A DNA stretch of 64,000 bases from Torreya grandis. Lineage: Eukaryota > Streptophyta > Pinopsida > Cupressales > Taxaceae. The stretch spans positions 372,001 through 436,000 of the forward strand of contig JARHVA010000592.1 of assembly GCA_037957365.1 (NCBI GenBank). The letters are read 5' to 3'. A program made the position numbers and the translations under genes. Position 1 is the stretch's first letter. Every line of letters starts with the position of its first letter. Below are positions 45,703-56,800 of the stretch, piece by piece. The notes beneath the pieces are model-generated. The model did no database searches. It worked only from the letters and a program-made list of their open reading frames with translations, and was not told the origin of the DNA.

Positions 45703-46770
45703 CTAGTGGTGAACGTGGAAGACGCCTGCAGGATAAGGATTATTATGCAATATGTTCTCTGTCTTCCTGTGATGTGGAATCCTCGTTGCCTTGCCTGAGA
45801 ATGGAACCTGGGTCGGAGGAGTAATGTATTGATAATTTTTATTAACGTAAACTAGGTGTGCACAGGACGAGGAACCGACACGGACGAATTGCCTCTCGTC
45901 CACGCAGGCAGATCGCACGGCTCTGGCAGCAAAATTCTGCTGACGTGGCCTCGTTGCCATGCCGTGGATTTGCGGTGCATACCTGACTGTACTGACGGAT
46001 TGCGCATCCGGATGGGCCGCTGGCGATCGCGGAGGCCGGCCGGCCTTGGAGAGAGTTTCGCTTACGTTCCGATGCTGTCCACGTGGACTCTGCAGGGGAG
46101 GAGAACTATAGAGAGGGTTTGGCGGGAAGCAAGCCTCTGGAGGAGCCTGCGAGATCTGTGGCACTCGGTAAGCCTCTGGAGGACCTGATCGTGTTTCGCG
46201 ATCCATGTGACCGGACGCTGGCAGAGGCTTTAACGGGACAGGGAATATAGGGAATAGGAAAGCGCGCACTTTGGAGGAGCCAGAGCCGGAGCCCTGTGTA
46301 GCACGCAGCCTGTCATACTCCTCCAATACGTTCTCCAAGTCCTCATCAGATTTAATGGACACCAGAGCATCCAGGTCTTCGGTAGGCAGCTGGCACTTGA
46401 GCACTACGATCGAACCCAGCGCCTCCGTTATCTTGGCCATAAGATCTGCATCAACCAAACACCCAAAAAGGATCAGCAAACGATTTCACACAAACCCTAA
46501 TAAAAACCAGAGCTTTGTTTTAAACAAAATCGAAATCATCGAACCTGCAAAAGTAATATTTCTGCTGACGGCCATGACCCTCGTCTCCCCGCTCACGTAA
46601 CGGAGCTTCCCATCGCCGGGGCGAGGAAGAATTCTTCCCCCATAGCTATACAGAAACTTCACGCGGTTCGACCCCGAGCTGTCGTCGGACTTCATTGACG
46701 ATTGGTCGTCTGATTTCACTGACGACTGATCGTCTGACTCCTCTGCCGCAGTTGGCTCCTCCATTATCAT
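45703..46770 (-). CDS. PB1 (octicosapeptide/Phox/Bem1p) domain protein, two exons
   Basis: Exon 1 is 46770-46545 and exon 2 is 46445-45703, giving 322 codons (226 + 743 nt) with TAG at 45705-45703. An acidic/Ser head with SDDQSSVK and SDDQSSMK repeats (residues 12-32) precedes a plant PB1 domain at about 36-140: VKFLYSYGGRILPRPGDGKL, GETRVMAVSRNITFADLMAK across the splice, LPTEDLDALVSIKSDEDLEN (acidic OPCA-type motif, 96-115) and SSKVRAFLFP. The C-terminal half is Pro/Ser/Arg-rich and low complexity. PB1 domains mediate head-to-tail protein pairing; the partner is unknown. Start chosen at 46770 (MIMEEP) because a TATA-like box at 46877-46885 would place transcription start near 46850, excluding the ATG at 46858. 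It is markedly GC-richer than its surroundings and has no inactivating change: the one credible host gene here. Confidence 0.92.
46446..46544 (-). other. Intron of the PB1 gene (99 bp)
   Basis: The minus strand reads TTTTGCAG then GTTCGATG at the donor and TTGATGCAG then ATCTTATG at the acceptor. Splicing in phase 1 restores ITFADLMAKIT, the conserved mid-PB1 sequence, which strongly supports both sites. A T-rich stretch precedes the acceptor. Confidence 0.92.
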
Positions 46771-46797
46771 AGTCACAATTCGACAAGATAAATTATG

Positions 46798-46835
46798 AAG
46801 GAAGGAGGAAGAAAAGAAGAAGAAGGGAGGAGGCG
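46798..46835 (-). promoter_or_regulatory. CT-rich 5' leader of the PB1 gene
   Basis: The minus strand is almost pure pyrimidine (plus: GGAAGGAGGAAGAAAAGAAG and on) between the TATA-like box and the chosen ATG. Such CT-rich leaders are common in plant promoters and 5' UTRs. Confidence 0.5.
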
Positions 46836-46876
46836 GCTGCCTTTGGAGGTAAGCCATGGGAAGAAGCCCCTTCGCC

Positions 46877-46885
46877 CTATTTATC
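46877..46885 (-). promoter_or_regulatory. Putative TATA box of the PB1 gene
   Basis: The minus strand reads GATAAATAG, about 107 bp before the chosen ATG. Confidence 0.45.
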
Positions 46886-46930
46886 AGCAATGAAGCGTGT
46901 AAGGCGGATAACTTTTTAACTGTAACCACT

Positions 46931-48590
46931 TGTCAATTACAGTGAACAGAGGAAAACAGGAGACCTATACCTTGTCTTTTTTTAGCGGGACTTGTCTAAA
47001 TTCAAGGGTTATAATAAATACATATATACTGTATGACTTTTCTCGTTTAGAAATGATTAATCCTAGCCGTTACAAAAATCCTAATTATTGGAGAGATCAA
47101 CCCTCAAATCCATTACCTTGGGTTTCTTAACATCTAAATTTTTTTTATTGAAAATATTAAATACAATGAAATGAAATGAGTTTATAGAACCATCAATTTC
47201 ATCACATAAACAATGATTTTCGAGATAAAGATATTTTTTAATAATATTGTAAATACATATAATTTAATTGATTTGTATAAGGATAGAGGTTAGACAAAAT
47301 ATTAATTTTTTTTAGCAATATCTAAATTAAAAAATTTAACATAAAAAGTGGGTTTGTAATTTTGTAGGATTAATAGAAGAATGCTTATGTCAAGTAATTA
47401 TGTTAACGCAAAATAATTTTGGATTAATAGAAGAATGCTTATGTCAAGTAATTATGTTAACACAAAATAATTTTGTTACAACGTTTAATTAGACTATTTA
47501 ATTTTACAGACGTTATTAAAATCTTTCTTACATTTATTTATTCAAAAAAAAGTTCAAAAAAATTGTTTTATTTAAAATCATTTCTTTGACTCCGTAAAAA
47601 AATACTTTTAAAAAGAATTATATATACATTTTTTAATCATATTTTAAATCACATTCAATAATTAATTATGAGAATAATAATATTCGTCATTTATGAAAAA
47701 GATGTAGATATAAAAAATCACTTCTCAAATATAATTTTAAAAAAAAAAAAAATACAATAAAAAGAAAACTAAACAAGATAATACAAAAATCAAATTGGAT
47801 TTGACTAATTAATAAAAAAAGTGCAAGAAGAAGAAAAGAGGGAGTATAGATAAAATGTAAATTAAAATTAAAATAGAATTAAGATTTGCAATTATTTTAG
47901 TTGTTCACATTTTTTAGAAGTTTACTTTTAAATACATATTAATTATGGAGGAAATTAATTAAGAAAAGTAATTTGTTCGAGGAAGAAGATGAAAGGTGAA
48001 TGGATACATTAAAGTTGTTATAATTATCATATTTAAGTAAATAAATCAATTAGGTATATTTGTATGTTAAAAATGTAGAGACTTATCATTAAATAAGAGA
48101 GAAATGTAATTATGTTTATAGAATTAAACTTAAGAATTAACAAGTGCGAGAAATAAAATAATAAATTACAAGTATCTTTTGATGTAAGGGATTTTAGAAA
48201 TTTAAGTTTATTGAGAAAAGTTGAACCAAAAAACTAAAATTAAAAGTGTGGAAATTAATGTTAAAAATCATAAATAATATATGAATGATAAAAAAATTAT
48301 GACTCGAAATAAGAATTAAAAAGTTAAAAATCGTGGAAGGGAAATGAAATCTATTTAGGAAACAAGGCGTTGTAAGGAGCTAGTTCCAAATAGAAAGAAA
48401 AGGAATATGGAAACTGAACTAAACGAAAAATACGAGAGGAGAAAGACAAAAAAAAGTCTTAAAATACTAAAGAAAGGAGCACAACATGTGCTAGAAAAAA
48501 AAGAGACAAGAGGTCACGTAATTAGGTTTTTTAGAAACGTAAACTCCCGGTTTCCACGAGTGGTTAAGGCCTATGCCCATATCTTTATTT
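46931..48590. other. AT-rich intergenic DNA upstream of the PB1 gene
   Basis: Very AT-rich, no coding signal. A 61-codon Lys-rich frame at 48407-48592 looks compositional. Contains the 54-bp duplication listed separately. Confidence 0.5.
47367..47474. repeat. Tandem duplication, two 54-bp units, one mismatch
   Basis: 47367-47420 and 47421-47474 both begin GGATTAATAGAAGAATGC and differ only at AACG versus AACA, so the duplication is recent. Confidence 0.93.
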
Positions 48591-48767
48591 AAATTATTTA
48601 TCGTGTTTAAAAATCTTAACAGCTTTTCTTAGACAATGTTTTACGAAGTGATCTTCTATAGCTAAAATTTTAGTATCTTCAATGCAAACATGATGCTTAG
48701 TTTTAAATGAATGTTCTACCAGAGTTGACTTAATTACGCTTTCATTTTTAATATCAGTCACATGTTC

Positions 48768-49257
48768 CTATTAGATATGTGACAATAAAGTTAAATTTTG
48801 GACCCTTTTGTAGTGTGATTTATAGCCCACTTTTACAAAGAGGTGTGGGGGGCAATGCCCTGCACTATTGCCGTGGCCCCTGAAGCAAAAAATCAAGGAG
48901 TCAAATCCTTGTGTTTTAAGAAGATGAATTCCACTAGATTCTATTTTTAGAAGAAAAGTCCTAATGGCATTTTTTCACTCTATTTTTAGGAGGAGGAATT
49001 CTAACGGTGCTTTGTCAATTAAACGTATTTATCTTTGTTTAGTTCGCATGTAATCTACACAACAAGTTTGCATGTAATATATTTATCTTATAATTAATAA
49101 AGCTTGATATTTTGCACCATGGATGTTTCCTTAGCTCACTAAGGTCTTACCACATAAATCATGTGTTTTGTCTCATGTATATTGAGGATTTGTTTGTTTA
49201 ATTAAAAACTATAATTGCATTTTGTTATTTTTACATAGTTGTAGAGTGTGTGGTTAC
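48768..49257 (-). other. 490-bp intervening sequence within the PLE endonuclease
   Basis: The GIY-YIG frame is interrupted after SINTKIMELL and resumes at EHVTDIKNES. The break has GT (GTAACC) at 49257 and AG (CTAATAG) at 48768 on the minus strand, with a T-rich end, as an intron would. Exact splicing leaves the frame one base off, so either a later frameshift occurred or it is an inserted sequence. It contains a partial internal repeat of TCTATTTTTAG plus GAATTC at 48937-49000. Confidence 0.5.
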
Positions 49258-50841
49258 CTAACAATTCCATAATCTTAGTGTTAATGGAATGACCTATATC
49301 ACTAATATATGACATCTTGCAAGGACAATTGATCTTGTAAATGTCACTTCTAAGAGTAGAATCTAATCCATCCTTAGAAGACTTGATTAATTTTATGAGT
49401 TTTTTTGTGAGGTATGAAGATGACCTTGATATTATTCTTAAAAGTTTTGATATCTTGTTAGAAATGCCCTCAATTTAAGGAAGATATACAACTGGGTTAT
49501 CATTACCATCGTCTTTGACATGGGGGTTAACCTTTATAGTTCTTGATGATTTGAAATCTTTATTTATTTGTTTTTTATTGTAATCATTTTTCCTAAAAAC
49601 TTCAATTGAGTTATTAATTTCTTCTTGTAAATGGTCCTTATCACAAATTATAAAATATCTAGTCGTTAGGGTTTTCAACACACCAACTTTTGGGGAAGGG
49701 TGGTGATGAGAATTGGCATGAAGATAGAGATTAGTGTGTGTAGATTTTTTATAGACACGACGGAAGGAGGACCCATCAAGGTTCCTAGTAAGGAGGACAT
49801 CAAGGAAGGGAAGATTACCATGTTGTTTTAATTTCTTAGTGAATTTGGTGTTAGACATAACATTAAATTAATGTGTTGATGGAATTTCTCTAATTTTTCT
49901 AAACCATGTGGCCAATTTACATGAATGTCATCAATGTACCTTTTCCATTACTTTGGTTTTGATGGGAAAGAGTGGAGAGCTATGTCTCAAATAACTCTAT
50001 GAACAAGTTGGTGACAATAAGGGAAAGAGGTGACCCATTTCAACCCATTTTGTTTGTTCATAAAACATGCCCCCAAAAGTAAAAAAGGTTGACTCCAAAC
50101 AAAGCTCAACTAAAGACTTTGTTTTTTCATTTTTGTGTCTACCCACAACTCTGATACCCTCCTCAGTGGGAATCTTCCTAAAAAGATAAACAAGATCAAA
50201 ACTAACTAAAATATCATCTTTGGGAACTTTCTTATCTTTGATAAATTCAACAAAATTGAATGAATCTTTAATGAAAGAAGGTGTTTTACCTATAAAAGGT
50301 TTAATTTTTCTTGTAAGAAAAGAGGTTAAAGGGTAAGTGGATGAGTCAGTGGTATCTACAATAGGTCTCAACAATGTTCCTACCTTATGAATCTTAGGGG
50401 CACTGTAGATCCGAGTAATTTCCTTTTTTGGTAAGAGATGCTTCTTTAAATTGTCATCCCAAGAAGAGAGATTAATCAATTTTTAACATTTTTTGCATTT
50501 TTAGAAACTAGGTTAATCGAAAGCCTACTATAACTTTGGTTATTTTGAATATGGTTTAACATCTTGTAAGCATATTCCATTTGGTCCATTACAACCGTTG
50601 CATTGCCCTTGTTGATTTTAGTAACGATAATTTTTTAATTGGAGTTAAGATTTCGTAAGGTGTTCCATTCTACCTTATAAATGTTGTGAGTGGGGGTTTG
50701 GCTTTTCTTAATGCAACGACACAATCTTGTCTCAACTCTTCAGTGGTTTCAATAAGTACACCTTTTAGAGCATTTTCAATTTTAACCAAAAAATCTTCTT
50801 TAATGATGTGATTCGGAGCTAACGCAAAACCTAAATCCTTT

Positions 50842-50941
50842 TTTAAAATGTTGAAAGAGCGGCAGTCAAGGGGGGATCTTGATAAGTTGACTTTAAAATG
50901 TTGAAAGAGTGGCAGTCAAGGGGGGATCTTGATAAGTTTAC
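50842..50941 (-). repeat. 50-bp tandem duplication inside the PLE
   Basis: 50842-50891 and 50892-50941 both read TTTAAAATGTTGAAAGAG and on, with two differences. The upstream partial copy (51700-51750) has the unit once, so the duplication came after the two copies separated. Confidence 0.92.
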
Positions 50942-51279
50942 TAATTTGGTCTTCTAGTCATTAATAACACCATGGGAAGGCAGGGTAAACTCAACTCCAT
51001 CATAAGTAGATGCTAAGTGTCCTGAGTTGTTGGATTGAGACGTGGAAGGAAGTTGTGGCCGACCAAATTGTTACTTTCCACCAAGTTATCATTAACAAAG
51101 TTAGAGGGATCTAGATTATAAATAAATTTAGGAGGAAAGGCAAAAATAGGGACAATATGTAAAGCATCCGGAATGAGGTTGTTGACTACAAAGGATGTAA
51201 TATTATTGAGACACTTATCACGCAGTTACAAGTTAGTATTATTGGCCCTCGTTAGGTTGCCTATGAGATTAACATTTAT

Positions 51280-52060
51280 TGTCATTTTTTGGTAAGAGAC
51301 ACTTCTTTAAATAGTTGTCCAAGGAAGAGAGATTAATCATGTTTTAACATTTTTCACATTTTTAGAAACCAGGTTAACCGAAATCCTACTATAACTCTGA
51401 TTATTTTGAATATGGTTTAACATCTTGTAATCATATTCCATTTGGTCCATTACAACTGTTGTATTACCCTTGTCGGCTTCAATAATGATAATGTTTTTAT
51501 TGGAGTTAAGATTTTTTAAGGCGTTCCATTATGCGTTATATATGTTATGACTCTGGGGGTTTGGCTTTTCTTAATTCTATGACGCAATCTTATCTCAATT
51601 CTTCAGTGGTTTCAATAAGTACACCTTTTAGAGCATTTTCAATTTTAACAAAAAAATCTTCTTTAATGATGTGATTCAGAGCTACTGCAAAAGCTAAACC
51701 CTTTTTAAAATGTTGAAAGAGTGACAGTCAAGGGGGAATCTTGATAAGTTGACTACTAGTTTGGTCTTCCGGTCATTAATAACACCATGGGAATACAGGG
51801 TAAACTCAATTGCATCATAAGTAGATTCTAAGTGCCCTGAGCTGTTGGATTGAGATGTGGAAGGAAGTTGTGGACCGACCAAATTGCTACTTTCCATCAA
51901 GTTATTGTTAACAAAGTTAGAGGGATTTGGATTATAAATAGTTTTAGGAGGAGAGGCAGAACAAAAGACGATATGTAAAAGATTCAGACTGACGCTATCG
52001 ACTACAAAAGAAGTAACATTATTAAGACACTTATCATGCAATTACAAGTTAATATTGTTG
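51280..52060 (-). mobile_element. Partial second copy of the PLE 5' region
   Basis: This segment repeats 50420-51245 in the same orientation with clear divergence (shared: GGTAAGAGA-ACTTCTTTAAA, AAGAGAGATTAATCA, CCATTTGGTCCATTACAAC). It covers the N-terminal coding part (a 115-codon frame at 51694-52041 ending NLSRFPLDCHSFNILK, and DKGNTTVVMD near 51460) and stops just before the RT proper. It lies 5' of the fuller copy. Confidence 0.85.
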
Positions 52061-53090
52061 TTTACATAGCATATTTTATTCTTGATAAAAAATCATGAAA
52101 AATGATTTGAAGCTCATGATGTCAAAAAAATACATCCAATTATTTCCCAAAAATCGCTCTACTCAATTAAATAAAGCATTGGTATTTCCTTTTGAAACAA
52201 CCCCCTCGTCCCCTCTAGACTGCAAATCCGAAGGGGGGCAACCATTACCAAAATTACCGCCCATCTCAGGCTTAATAAATTGCTCAACCTGAGAGGAATG
52301 GGTGTAAGAATCTCTGAAATTAATAACAAAGGGTCGTGGAGGAGCCAGATTTAATAAGAAAGGGCCCAGCTCGAAGTGAATTGGTACGAGTTCGACTTGC
52401 AGATGTAGCAACGTGAGGAGCAGACGAAATAATGGACAATTTGCACGAATCCAAGGAGATGCATTGTACTGGTGGATATGGTCCAGGGAAAGATTTATCT
52501 GCCGCAGCGCCTGATCTGTCAGAAGTCAGAGAAGAAGAACAAAGGTAAGCTGAGCCTCCACCTCTTCATCATAGTACTTCATATGACGACCGTTGTGTAC
52601 TCAATCAGTTTCATTACAGTGGGAGAAATTTTTTTAAGTATAATCAGCATTTATAAATTGGTTGATTTTAGTGGGATTATCAATTACAATTTTTTTAATA
52701 TTTAATATTTTTTGGTATGGATTTATGTGATTAGTTGAGAGTGTGAATCCTATCAATTTGTGAACGTTGGTTAAGATTAAATATGAAAAATTATGAAATT
52801 GCAACGAAAACTCCCTTTATCAACAAAATATGTATCATTAAAGTTGCCTCGCCAATCTAAAAAACTTTCATTTTTTAATCAATTCTCACTATTGTTTCAA
52901 AGCCCTCCGCTCTCCAAAACAAGATAACATCAAGTCGTATCCATAGATCAAACTTGAGAGAAGAAGCTATTTCCAAATGGAGATCTTTTAATCTGGGCGA
53001 AAGATGGCTAATCTCCTATCTCGTAAGATTGATAATTGATCTTAACAAAGAAAACTAACCAAGAAATGGTTGATTTTAATAAAGTTTGGA
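52061..53090. other. Mostly non-coding; possible start of a LINE ORF1 at 52470-52545
   Basis: The 52430-52545 stretch reads MDNLHESKEMHCTGGYGPGK on the plus strand and could begin the ORF1-like sequence recognised from 53.1 kb, but the link is speculative. The remainder is AT-rich with no feature. Confidence 0.3.
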
Positions 53091-53159
53091 CAATTCCTAT
53101 GACCCTGACATCTTTAGAGAAATGTTAAGTTTCTAATCTTTTCAGGTTTGTTTCCGTAG

Positions 53160-53820
53160 TCTCCTTTCTTTGACCCGACAGAAGTGAAGATTGCTTCAGC
53201 GCCCCTCTGGGTCAGAGTTTACCCCTGCTCCCTGTCATGTGGAAGGAGGAGCTTCTCAGGGAGTTGGCCAACAAAGTGGGGTCTTTCATTAAAATGGATG
53301 AGAGTTCGTTGAATTACAATATTTGTGAGAGTATGCGCTCGCATGGACATTTCCAAGCCCCTCTTCCATTCGGTGGTGTTGTCTTCTTCCAAGGGTAGGT
53401 GGACTCAGTACCTCAATTATGAAGGCCTTCCTTTTTGTTGCTTTTAGTGCAATCTTTCAAGGCACAAGGCGGTCAGGGGCTCTTCAACTATTCATTCACC
53501 TCCCTCCCCCTACTCATCAAGTATGGAAGAATAAAGTTGGCTCCCCCAACAAAGTTTTCGAGCAGTGCTCTCCGGAGCTTTCTTACTAAGGTCCACTCCC
53601 CCCTCTCCCGTTGTTTTGCTTGCTTCCTCTTCGCAACTTACCCCTTGTCTGTTGCCTCCCCCTCGTCTGACCTTGTCACGTTCATTGTGTCCCCCCTTTT
53701 ACGGCCTAGTAATCCTAAATATGATGTTAGCTCCACTACGAAGAAGAAAAGAAGACACCTCAAGGCAGAATTATTGAAGTTAGACGCTGAAGACTTGGTG
53801 CACAACGACTCCCAATAGAT
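53160..53820 (+). pseudogene. LINE ORF1-like (DUF4283) fragment
   Basis: Across frameshifts the plus strand reads SAPLWVRVYP (usual APLWVRLYNLP), LPVMWKEELLRELANKVGSF with IKMDES after it, then a KGRWTQYLNYEGLPFCCF-like block (usual GxWTQxLDYEGLPFRCxxC) and a degraded knuckle (CNLSRHKA). A basic tail KKKRRHLKAELLKLDAEDLV ends at 53818. The region is GC-richer than its flanks. No LINE ORF2 follows. It is a different copy from that at 17.9 kb. Confidence 0.7.
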
Positions 53821-53889
53821 GATGAAAGACCTTCTCTCAAGGCTTGGGAGAAAACTGGGTCTAGCTTATGGTTGAGGCTACTAACCTAT

Positions 53890-56800
53890 TTATAGGCCAG
53901 AGACGTCTGTATCAAGTTCTTTTTTAATGGCTTTTGCTCCTGATTTTTCTGGGCTTTATGCGGTGGATTGGTTGAAAGTTCACTGAATGGTCTGAGTCCC
54001 TGTTTGGTTTTTACACTACCTCTTCGCTGAAGTTTCTCAATCTTAATAGTTGTCGTTTGCTTCATGGTTCAAAAACTGGACACCCAATTATATCCCAACA
54101 TCAATTCATAATTTCGATCAAAAACACTATCATTCCATTTTCATTTTGATAATAAAATATTAAATATGATTCAAAACATTGATTCAAAAATATATATACA
54201 ATTATTAATAAAAAAAGAAAAAGAAAAAGAGGAAAGGTACATCAAGAATGATTCCTTTAGTGAAAGAGACCAATTTGACAGGGGAAGAAACACATTTAAA
54301 ACCACCCCTCGTCATAAATTTGTGGACACTTTAAATTAACTTTTGCCTTCCACCGATTTCATGTTATGGACGACAGTAGCCACATTCCTCGGAGTGGGAC
54401 CGGCTCCCTAAATATGCTATAATAAGTTCATGCGCGGATGCCACGTAGCATTCCGGACCCACACTGGGGCCCACTGGCACACTTTTCCAAGTCAAGTATT
54501 TTATTCAAACGCTCTCCACCTGTCGCTCTCAAATTATTTCCCGAAGGCGAAAATGACTTGGAAGGCATTCTACTAAGAGAGTGTTATCATGGGTCCTTTT
54601 GTCTTCTAATTATTATCAAAAATTAATTGTTTTTAAGAAAATTAATTTTTATTTTGTTTATTTTTTTTAAATAATTTTGATTTATTATGATTCATATATA
54701 TATTTGTACGTATTTTATCAAGAAATATTTATATAGAATCACAAAATTATATAAGATGTCGATATCTCAATTCATTTTTTGGAAATAAATATATAGTAAA
54801 TTACAATGATGAGTAAGTGTACATTTAAATCAATATAATTGAAAAGCTTCTACTTATTAATTTTTCCTATTTAAAAATTGTTCCCACATGTCACAACTTA
54901 ATATTTATGATTTTGATAAGTATATAAAAGATTTCATAATTCTAATTTTGACATAAGTATATTTAAGTGACGAAGTTTCACAAGTAGTGATTTATTTAAT
55001 GTCTTTTTTCTGTTATAATGTATTTGTACAATGTTATCTTTATGCATGATGTTCTTGGCATCATCTTTTAACATTGGTTTGGTTGGAACAAAAGATTATA
55101 AAAAGATGATTTCTATATAATCTCTAAGAAGTCGATTGATTATGGGTTATTTCTCATGTTTTTCCGGAGCCAAATATCTTCCCATAATGAACAAGACAAT
55201 ATTTATATTTTTTGAAGTCATAAGCAAAATAACAAAACATAAATAACTAGAAAGACAAACCACAACATAGATTTATAAATTCGCAGTAAAAATCAATGTA
55301 TGTTACATATTCTTTGTTGTTTCATTTTTAATTTAAAAAAAACTCAATTTTAAAATTAACTTAGCATTAATTTTTTAATTTTGTTGTCAGGTTAATGTAA
55401 TTTTTATCATTACTAGCCTTGTGGTAGCATATGTTCTTGGCGTAGTTATATCAAATAAATACACAAAAATACCCAAAGTTAAAATAAATTTACAATAAGA
55501 AAACCTTAGCTATATTATATATGTATATAAAAACCTTGGTATGTTGTGGTATTTTTTTGTTGTTTTCATTTTTTTAAGGAAATTTTGATTTTGAAAATAC
55601 CAGGATTTTTTTTGTTAAATGCATATTTTTATTATAAGAGATTGATCAATGTTATTTATATTTTAGGTATTTCTCCTTATTCGTTTATCTTTTTCATGCA
55701 TTTCATATTTTGATTTTTGATTAAAACACTAAAAAATACTTTCATAGACTAACCATTCATTTCCGACCCTTTTTTATATGAGTTTTAGAGAAATTTAATT
55801 TAACTCTTGCACTAGATTAATTCAATATTATTTCCATCAAGGTATTTTTATTTAGTTTTCTATTTATTTTTATTCAATTTTTTCTTTGGGAAAAAAATGA
55901 GCAATGATTGTATTTTTAACATAATCTTTATTATAATGCTTTCATATTCGTTGTGATTCGTCATGGGTAGTAATTCAAAAGTTATTGAGGATACTTTGAT
56001 TTGGAGTAGAATGTTATGTTAGCACTTGTGATGGAGTTGAAGGTAATGAGATTCCAAACAATGCTATTATTTGAGAGTTTTTAACAGTGAAATAAATCGT
56101 TATAATTTGACATTGTTATAGAAACTACAATAGTCAAATGTTCATCATATGTGGCTACTAATGAGATCAAATATGATACTACTACTTTGAAATATTTACA
56201 ACAATGAAATAAGTCAAGAATCTCATTGTTAGATGGTAAAGCTTCCTTTAAAAATAGCATTGCATCTTCTCCTAGCGATGATTCAGAAATTGAGGGAAAT
56301 GAGAAGCCTGTGTCATACCATATTCATGCTCATTCCACTAAGTTTTATGTCAAGAGAGATATACCAATATCTAATATTGTTGTTCTTCGTAAACATGGTG
56401 AATATGGTTCACAAGATACAATTATCTGCAGAGTTATTCATGACTTTCACATAAAAAACCTTTAGTTGACACAATTGCACTATTCTAATGATTATTGTAA
56501 CCTTAGAGTATACACAAAATCTTCTCCATGCATATGATTTATGAAAATGAAGAGGGAAAGCTTATGCTACACCACCCCTCATGTTTTGAAAGTAAATCTC
56601 CAATAAATTTGACTATTCTAGAAGAATTTAATGATAAAATAAATAATAATGTTGGCATAATTAAGTAAAGATATTACATAAGATCTAATTTAGATTCTCC
56701 CCTATTAGAGAGAGTAGGTTGTTTCTTCAAAATTTATAGGAATAAATTCATTTTTTAAAGGGGCTTGTGATACTAAGATCAAGTCCAATCAAGTTTGCCA

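Larger units (their letters stand above)
48590..51250 (-). mobile_element. Penelope-like element with GIY-YIG endonuclease (Dryad-like)
   Basis: One long decayed ORF on the minus strand. N-terminal part 50480-51210 includes KINKGNATVVMD (usual ADKGNATVVMD). RT at 49860-50479: RIYSAPKIHKVGTLLRPIVD, LVSFDLVYLF (catalytic Asp), LCLESTFFTFGGMFYEQT, then RYIDDIH at about 49927-49938 (catalytic pair kept) and LPFLDVLLTR at 49775-49810. GIY-YIG endonuclease follows: DIYKINCPCKMSYISD (49290-49346; usual YIG is YIS), and after a 490-bp intervening sequence KSTLVEHSFKTKHHVCIEDT at 48640-48740, ending at a stop near 48600. This order is diagnostic of endonuclease-bearing Penelope-like elements, known in plants chiefly from conifers. 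Several frameshifts and stops make it inactive. Confidence 0.88.

Noticed and set aside
46271..46600. Plus-strand open frames over the PB1 gene (45856-46188, 46271-46600)
   Set aside because: Antisense shadows of a GC-rich coding exon.
48545..48580. CCACGAGTGGTTAAGGCC, very like the A box of tRNA-Leu/Ser
   Set aside because: No B box in the following 100 bp and no cloverleaf; at most a fragment next to the PLE end.
48830..48920. GAGTCAAATCC, B-box-like, in the PLE intervening sequence
   Set aside because: No A box at proper spacing; two changes from consensus.
48590..52060. Hammerhead ribozyme in the PLE repeats, as known for other PLEs
   Set aside because: I looked for the CTGATGA and GAAA core on both strands by eye and did not find a convincing pair.
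54340..54560. GC-richer island with CCACGTAG as promoter of a gene
   Set aside because: No coding frame or splice structure downstream; left as a comment only.
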